From assembly GCA_030637775.1 (NCBI GenBank), contig DAOWFY010000108.1, positions 1 to 10,376 on the forward strand: 10,376 nt of DNA, read 5' to 3'. The notes beneath the pieces were generated by a model that worked only from the letters and a program-made list of their open reading frames with translations, was not told the origin of the DNA and did no database searches. This stretch comes from DAOVGU01 sp030637775 [NCBI: bacterium]. GTDB lineage: Bacteria > Ratteibacteria > UBA8468. Every line of letters begins with the position of its first letter. Within the stretch, counting starts at the first letter, position 1. Made by a program: the position numbers and the translations under genes. This document shows positions 7,098 to 10,376 of this stretch, piece by piece.

Positions 7098-7885
7098 GAA
7101 ATTTCTGTGGTTATTTAGGGCGAAGTTTAAATTTAGCCTTAAGACATTTAGGCAGCATCCTTTCTCTCTTTCGGCAGGCCCTCTACTGGATTTTTATCGC
7201 TCCCTTCCGCGGTAAACCGGTAAATAAGAAAGATTTCATTGGCCAGTTAGAACTGATTGGAGTAAAATCCCTCCCGATTGTTAGTTTTGTTTCTTTCTTC
7301 TTCGGTATCACTCTGGCGATGCTTACTGCCTATCAGTTAAGAATCTTCCAATCGGAGATCTTAGTGGGCGCTTTAGTTGGAGTATCGTTTTCCCGGGAAT
7401 TAGGCCCTTTGCTTACAGCCATTGTGGTAGCAGCAAGGGTAGGAGCAGCGATGACGGCTGAACTGGGAACAATGAAGGTCTCCGAGGAAATAGATGCTTT
7501 AGAGACGATGGCCATCAGACCGGTTCGCTTTCTCATTGCCCCCAGACTTTTGGCCATTTTGATTATGCTTCCCTGTTTAACCATCATTGCCAATATTGTC
7601 GGAATTTTAGGGGGTTATCTCATCGCCAAACTTAGCTTAGGACTTGATACCTATTACTATTTCTCTCAAACCTTTAAGGCAATGGAGGCAAAGGACCTCT
7701 TTACCGGACTCATCAAAAGTTTCTTTTTCGCCGGAATTATTGGAATGGTCGGCTGCTACCAGGGATTTATTGTCAGAGGGGGGGCCGAAGGGGTGGGAAG
7801 GGCAACTACCACCTCGGTGGTCAGTTCCATTTTCCTGATCATTGTTACTGACTGTTTCTTTAATGCTTTGTTCTATTTTATTTAA
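7094..7885 (+). CDS. mlaE: MlaE-family lipid transport permease
   Basis: Inner-membrane permease of the Mla (MCE) phospholipid transport system, normally a dimer that binds MlaF in the cytoplasm and MlaD in the periplasm. It has 263 residues, the normal length. An amphipathic N-terminal region (about 1-50) precedes hydrophobic segments near 58-80, 90-115, 150-182, 203-228 and 238-263. The family signature EEIDALETMAIRP with the following APRLLA lies near 130-152, and FSRELGPLLTAIVVAARVGAA is also characteristic. The ATG overlaps the STAS stop by four bases (ATGA), which argues for translational coupling and a functional link. Confidence 0.93.
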   Translation: MRNFCGYLGRSLNLALRHLGSILSLFRQALYWIFIAPFRGKPVNKKDFIGQLELIGVKSLPIVSFVSFFFGITLAMLTAYQLRIFQSEILVGALVGVSFSRELGPLLTAIVVAARVGAAMTAELGTMKVSEEIDALETMAIRPVRFLIAPRLLAILIMLPCLTIIANIVGILGGYLIAKLSLGLDTYYYFSQTFKAMEAKDLFTGLIKSFFFAGIIGMVGCYQGFIVRGGAEGVGRATTTSVVSSIFLIIVTDCFFNALFYFI

Positions 7886-7888
7886 CAA

Positions 7889-7905
7889 AGGGGTCAGTGA
7901 CCCCT
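7889..7905. repeat. Palindrome between mlaE and mlaF
   Basis: AGGGGTCA (7889-7896) and TGACCCCT (7898-7904/5) form a near-perfect palindrome around a single G. It fills most of the 28-base gap between mlaE and mlaF. Its left arm, with the preceding AAA, is the only Shine-Dalgarno-like sequence (AAAGGGG, 7887-7893) before mlaF, and lies about 20 bases from the ATG. It resembles dispersed palindromes of REP type, but only one copy is visible here. Confidence 0.65.
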
Positions 7906-7913
7906 ACCATGCC

Positions 7914-8711
7914 ATGATTATTGTAAAGAACTTAGTTAAGAGCTTTGATAACCGAAAGATCCTTGATAACATTAATCTGAAAATAGAGAAGGGAAAAATT
8001 ACCGTAATTATGGGGGGTAGCGGCTGCGGCAAGAGTACGCTTTTGAGGCATCTGATTGGATCGATAAGACCCGATAGTGGTGAAATCCTTATTGCCGGAG
8101 AAGACATTACCAAAATGGACGAGGATTCCTTAGACAACTTAAGGAAAAGATTTGGCATGCTTTATCAAAGCGGGGCCCTCTTTAATTCAATGAGTGTCGG
8201 CGAAAATGTTGCTCTTCCTTTAAGGGAACATGCCAAACTCGACAACAAAATCATTGAGATAATAGTTAAAATGAAGTTGGAACTTGTTGGTCTCACCGGC
8301 TTCAAGGATCTTTTCCCCTCTCAGATAAGTGGGGGAATGAAAAAGCGAGTGGCTCTGGCAAGGGCGCTTGCTTTAGATCCGGAAGTAGTCTTTTATGACG
8401 AGCCAGGCGCAGGCTTAGATCCAGTTACCCGAGCTGCGATAGATAAGTTGATCATCGACTTAAGCAAAAAATTAAATATTACCTCTGTCGTGGTGACCCA
8501 TGAGATGAAGAGCGCATTCTCGATTGCCAACAAAATCGCAATGCTCCATGAAGGAAAAATCATTATCTATGACTCGGCAACCGAGATTAAAAATTCTCAA
8601 AATGAGGTTGTGCAACAATTTATTGCTGGTTCTCCCGAGGGACCTCTCACGCGGCGCCGCACCGGCAAAGAATATCTTGTAACTCTGACTGGTGTAAGTA
8701 AACACAGATGA
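7914..8711 (+). CDS. mlaF: MlaF-family ABC transporter ATPase
   Basis: Cytoplasmic ATPase that energises the MlaE permease. From ATG 7914 it has 265 residues. It contains Walker A GGSGCGKST (34-42), the Q-loop LYQSGALF, the signature ISGGMKKR (Ser139), Walker B VVFYDEP (Asp162, Glu163) and the H-loop VVTHEM (His196). The MKKR variant of the signature region is typical for this family. ATG 7914 gives the normal start MIIVKNLVKSF. The frame is open further upstream to an ATG at 7842, but that extension would overlap mlaE and encode unrelated residues partly from the palindrome. The C-terminal residues after GPLTRRR (about 20) look like a non-conserved tail. Confidence 0.93.
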   Translation: MIIVKNLVKSFDNRKILDNINLKIEKGKITVIMGGSGCGKSTLLRHLIGSIRPDSGEILIAGEDITKMDEDSLDNLRKRFGMLYQSGALFNSMSVGENVALPLREHAKLDNKIIEIIVKMKLELVGLTGFKDLFPSQISGGMKKRVALARALALDPEVVFYDEPGAGLDPVTRAAIDKLIIDLSKKLNITSVVVTHEMKSAFSIANKIAMLHEGKIIIYDSATEIKNSQNEVVQQFIAGSPEGPLTRRRTGKEYLVTLTGVSKHR

Positions 8712-8712
8712 A

Positions 8713-8791
8713 TGTGGAAATATCAAGGTCTGAAGACCTTTCCCACAATACCCCTGATTTAATCAGGGGGTGGGAGGCATCTCCTGATGCC
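8713..8791. repeat. Three consecutive hairpins between mlaF and mlaD
   Basis: The 104-base gap holds three inverted repeats in a row. The first is AAGGTC (8725-8730) with GACCTT (8735-8740) over a TGAA loop, and TGTGG (8713-8717) pairing with CCACA (8743-8747) outside it. The second is CCCCTGATT (8751-8759) with AATCAGGGG (8761-8769). The third is GGCATC (8776-8781) with GATGCC (8786-8791). None is followed by a T-tract, so they are not intrinsic terminators. They may be repeat elements or mRNA structures that tune mlaD expression. Confidence 0.65.
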
Positions 8792-8815
8792 GATAAGAAA
8801 TAGAGGAGAAATATT

Positions 8816-9556
8816 ATGGCTGAATATTTGAAGTCGGAGATCAAATCAGGGATAATGATCGTTAGCTGCATATTAATTTTGGTTGTCCTTATCTTCTTAG
8901 TGGGAGGATTAGAGCTCTTTAAGAAAGAATCTTCCTATAAAATTTATTTTAAGTCAATTGCCCAACTGGGGGAAGGTGCTCCCGTTACCTTTGCCGGTCA
9001 TAAGATAGGGCGAATAAAATCAATCGCTATTATCCCGGAAAAGGATAAACCGGTTGAGATTATCATCAGCCTGCCTTCAAAGATAGAGATCAGGGCCGAC
9101 TCCTTAGCGGAAATTAAGGCCACCGGAGTAATCGGCTTAAAATGCTTGAGTCTCTCTCCCGGCTCTAAAGATGCGCCGGTTCTTCCTTCCGGAAGTATTA
9201 TCAAGGAAAAAGAACCGCTGGACATTCAAGAGATTATCAATGCTGCCGGCAGCTTAGGAGATAATGTAGCCGAGACAATTGCCTCCATTAAAGCAACCTC
9301 TGATAGATTTCGCTCCGTAGCCGAGAAAGTTGATGATGCTAAATTAGGTCAATTATTGAAAAATATTAACATCATGGTTGAGGAAAACAGAGAAGATATC
9401 AGGGAGATAATTAAGAATTTAAAAGATACTACTGCCAATGCCAGGGAGTTTACGGCGATCATTAAGAAACGTCCCAGTCGGCTCATCTGGAGAACCAGGG
9501 AACGGAGAGAGAGAAAAACGGAAATAGAAAAGCTAAGGAGGCCCAGAGTACCATGA
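8816..9556 (+). CDS. mlaD: MlaD-family MCE domain protein
   Basis: Inner-membrane-anchored periplasmic substrate-binding protein of the Mla system; MCE proteins form hexameric rings that pass lipids. It has 246 residues. One N-terminal transmembrane segment (about 13-33, IMIVSCILILVVLIFLVGG) is followed by an MCE domain at about 38-120, with GAPVTFAGHKIGRI near 53-66 and ATGVIGLKCLSL. The rest is helical (ETIASIKATSDRFRSVAEK and EDIREIIKNLKDTTANA) and ends in a basic tail with RPSRLIW. The start ATG 8816 has AGGAG at 8804-8808, seven bases upstream, the best ribosome binding site in the operon. The stop overlaps the lipoprotein start as ATGA. Confidence 0.93.
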   Translation: MAEYLKSEIKSGIMIVSCILILVVLIFLVGGLELFKKESSYKIYFKSIAQLGEGAPVTFAGHKIGRIKSIAIIPEKDKPVEIIISLPSKIEIRADSLAEIKATGVIGLKCLSLSPGSKDAPVLPSGSIIKEKEPLDIQEIINAAGSLGDNVAETIASIKATSDRFRSVAEKVDDAKLGQLLKNINIMVEENREDIREIIKNLKDTTANAREFTAIIKKRPSRLIWRTRERRERKTEIEKLRRPRVP

Positions 9557-10368
9557 AAGGTAAAAATAGGGACACATCCCATTTTTTGAGACACTTCCCT
9601 ATCTGTCTGTGCAGAAAAATTAGGATGTGTCCCTATTTTTTGGCTTTAGCATTTTTAGCCGGTTGTGCTTCCGCGCCCCATATTATTAAATATGAAATTG
9701 AACCTCCTGAGGAAAAAATTGAAAAGGATATCGGTATCGCCGTTTTGGCCTTTACCGATAAAAGACCCTCTGAAGAAAAGGAGGGCTTAAAAGGAAAATT
9801 GCTGATCTTCAGCACAAGGGATAAGAACTTTGCTCAGCCACCCGCGATTATGATTCCCCAGCACCTAACCAAGGAGTTAGTAGCCTGGGGTCTCAGGGCA
9901 GAGGATGTTTCTACCCGAGAAGAGGCAGGGACTGCTGATTATAGAGTTGAAGGAGAGCTTTTGCATTTTCAGGCGGTTATCAAACTGAATAAGGCCACCT
10001 TTATTCCTTACTTAGGCAATATCACTACACTGTGGGCAAAGGATGAGTTTGTTATTACCCTTTCCATGCGGGTAAAACTGTTCCTCAAAAATTCTGATGA
10101 ACCAATTTTTGATGAAGAATTTGATGTTTCCGAAGATTTAAAATTACCCACCGGTCTCCTCAATCTTGCCCGCTACAAACGCGGTCTTCGCCATAAACTA
10201 AAAGTTCTTGACCTGGCCACAGGAGAGGTTTTGGCTAAAGTTCGGGAGCGAATCATTCAGGAGACTCGGAAGTTTCCTTCAGCGGCACGTTTGTCAGTCC
10301 CAGCGAGGCTGACTGCACTCTCGTTCCTCCTCGCTCATCCTTCGGATACCGTGCCCGCTCGTCGGTAA
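9553..10368 (+). CDS. Putative lipoprotein of the Mla operon
   Basis: A 271-residue predicted lipoprotein. The lipobox is LAGC with Cys38, preceded by the hydrophobic run YFLALAFLAG. The mature part begins with an Ala/Pro-rich segment and a strand-rich domain (IGIAVLAFTDKRPSE, DYRVEGELLHF, VITLSMRVKLFLK) of the kind seen in periplasmic auxiliary lipoproteins of MCE transporters or YajG-like proteins. I cannot place it more precisely. ATG 9553 overlaps the mlaD stop (ATGA), the expected start in this operon. However, residues 4-29 are encoded by an inverted-repeat element (9562-9640), giving an unusually long, charged N-terminal region before the hydrophobic core. An internal ATG at 9625 would shorten it to a signal lacking basic residues. 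The last 32 or so residues, from PSAARLSV on, are encoded in a GC-rich stretch that looks foreign to the gene. Confidence 0.75.
   Translation: MKGKNRDTSHFLRHFPICLCRKIRMCPYFLALAFLAGCASAPHIIKYEIEPPEEKIEKDIGIAVLAFTDKRPSEEKEGLKGKLLIFSTRDKNFAQPPAIMIPQHLTKELVAWGLRAEDVSTREEAGTADYRVEGELLHFQAVIKLNKATFIPYLGNITTLWAKDEFVITLSMRVKLFLKNSDEPIFDEEFDVSEDLKLPTGLLNLARYKRGLRHKLKVLDLATGEVLAKVRERIIQETRKFPSAARLSVPARLTALSFLLAHPSDTVPARR
9562..9640. mobile_element. MITE/REP-like inverted-repeat element inside the lipoprotein 5' end
   Basis: An 18-base perfect inverted repeat, 9562-9579 (begins AAAAATAGGGACAC) with 9623-9640, flanks 43 bases that themselves hold weaker inverted repeats (ATTTTT at 9581 with AAAAAT at 9615; AGACA at 9589 with TGTCT at 9604). 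The 79-base unit has no coding capacity of its own and no clear target duplication. Its structure fits a small non-autonomous transposable or REP-type element. It lies between the ATGA start and the lipobox region of the lipoprotein and leaves the frame open. Confidence 0.6.
10281..10359. repeat. GC-rich palindromic segment at the lipoprotein 3' end
   Basis: AGCGGCACG (10281-10289) pairs with CGTGCC plus GCT (10350-10359, one bulged C), enclosing a smaller hairpin of CAGC (10301-10304) with GCTG (10308-10311). The span is visibly richer in G+C than the preceding gene and encodes the last residues of the lipoprotein. No T-tract follows. It may be a dispersed repeat that replaced the original 3' end. 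Confidence 0.4.
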
Positions 10369-10376
10369 CAAGGCAC

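Noticed and set aside
7644-7838. Plus-strand frame within mlaE
   Set aside because: Out-of-frame overlap with a conserved permease region and no recognisable product.
7842-7913. Upstream ATG extending MlaF by 24 residues
   Set aside because: The extension overlaps the mlaE end, is partly encoded by the palindrome and precedes the normal MlaF start MIIVKNLVKSF at 7914.
9625-9627. Internal ATG as lipoprotein start
   Set aside because: It gives a signal peptide without basic N-terminal residues and has no spaced ribosome binding site. ATG 9553 fits the ATGA coupling used in this operon. It remains possible if the inverted-repeat element disrupted normal initiation.
10270-10376. Structured RNA gene (tRNA or RNase P-like) at the window end
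   Set aside because: The segment is GC-rich and palindromic, but no tRNA cloverleaf or conserved RNase P sequence could be recognised.

Overview
The window is a stretch of a bacterial chromosome of moderate GC content from a diderm (Gram-negative-type) organism. The evidence for an outer membrane is the Mla-type lipid transport genes (permease, ATPase, MCE protein) and a lipoprotein with a clear lipobox. The mix of a PilB/GspE ATPase, GAF-coupled partner-switch signalling, Mla genes, FG-GAP surface protein and many intergenic palindromes resembles uncultured phyla such as Omnitrophota-like or Desantisbacteria-like lineages. That assignment is an impression, not something the sequence proves. 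All supported genes lie on the + strand.

Layout. Positions 1-2231 hold the 3' part of a large extracellular protein: five FG-GAP units that are near-identical at the DNA level, a fibronectin type III-like domain, an unassigned region, and a glycine-linked C-terminal CFI box. A 206-base gap follows. It contains nested palindromes (2231-2364), a strong intrinsic terminator (2368-2402) and a sigma70-like promoter (2401-2429) that overlaps the terminator T-tract. That promoter appears to start one tightly packed operon running to the end of the window: GAF-PAS protein, pilB-like ATPase, GAF-PP2C phosphatase, RsbW-like kinase, STAS protein, mlaE, mlaF, mlaD and a lipoprotein. Neighbours overlap by 1 to 44 bases or are almost abutted, except around mlaF, where palindromes occupy the gaps.

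How the genes may work together. The phosphatase, kinase and STAS genes form a complete partner-switching module (RsbU/RsbW/RsbV-like) with no sigma factor in the window. The STAS gene overlaps mlaE, and in known Mla systems a STAS protein (MlaB) is a subunit of the transporter. The attractive hypothesis is that phosphorylation of this STAS protein, set by the GAF-sensing phosphatase and the kinase, controls lipid transport by the MlaFED complex, and perhaps also the adjacent pilus/secretion ATPase. The sequence supports the gene arrangement; the regulatory link is inference.

Palindromic sequences are a second theme. Distinct inverted-repeat elements lie after the FG-GAP gene, just before mlaF, between mlaF and mlaD, inside the signal-peptide coding region of the lipoprotein, and at its 3' end. 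They look like REP or MITE-type dispersed elements, one of which seems to have become coding sequence.
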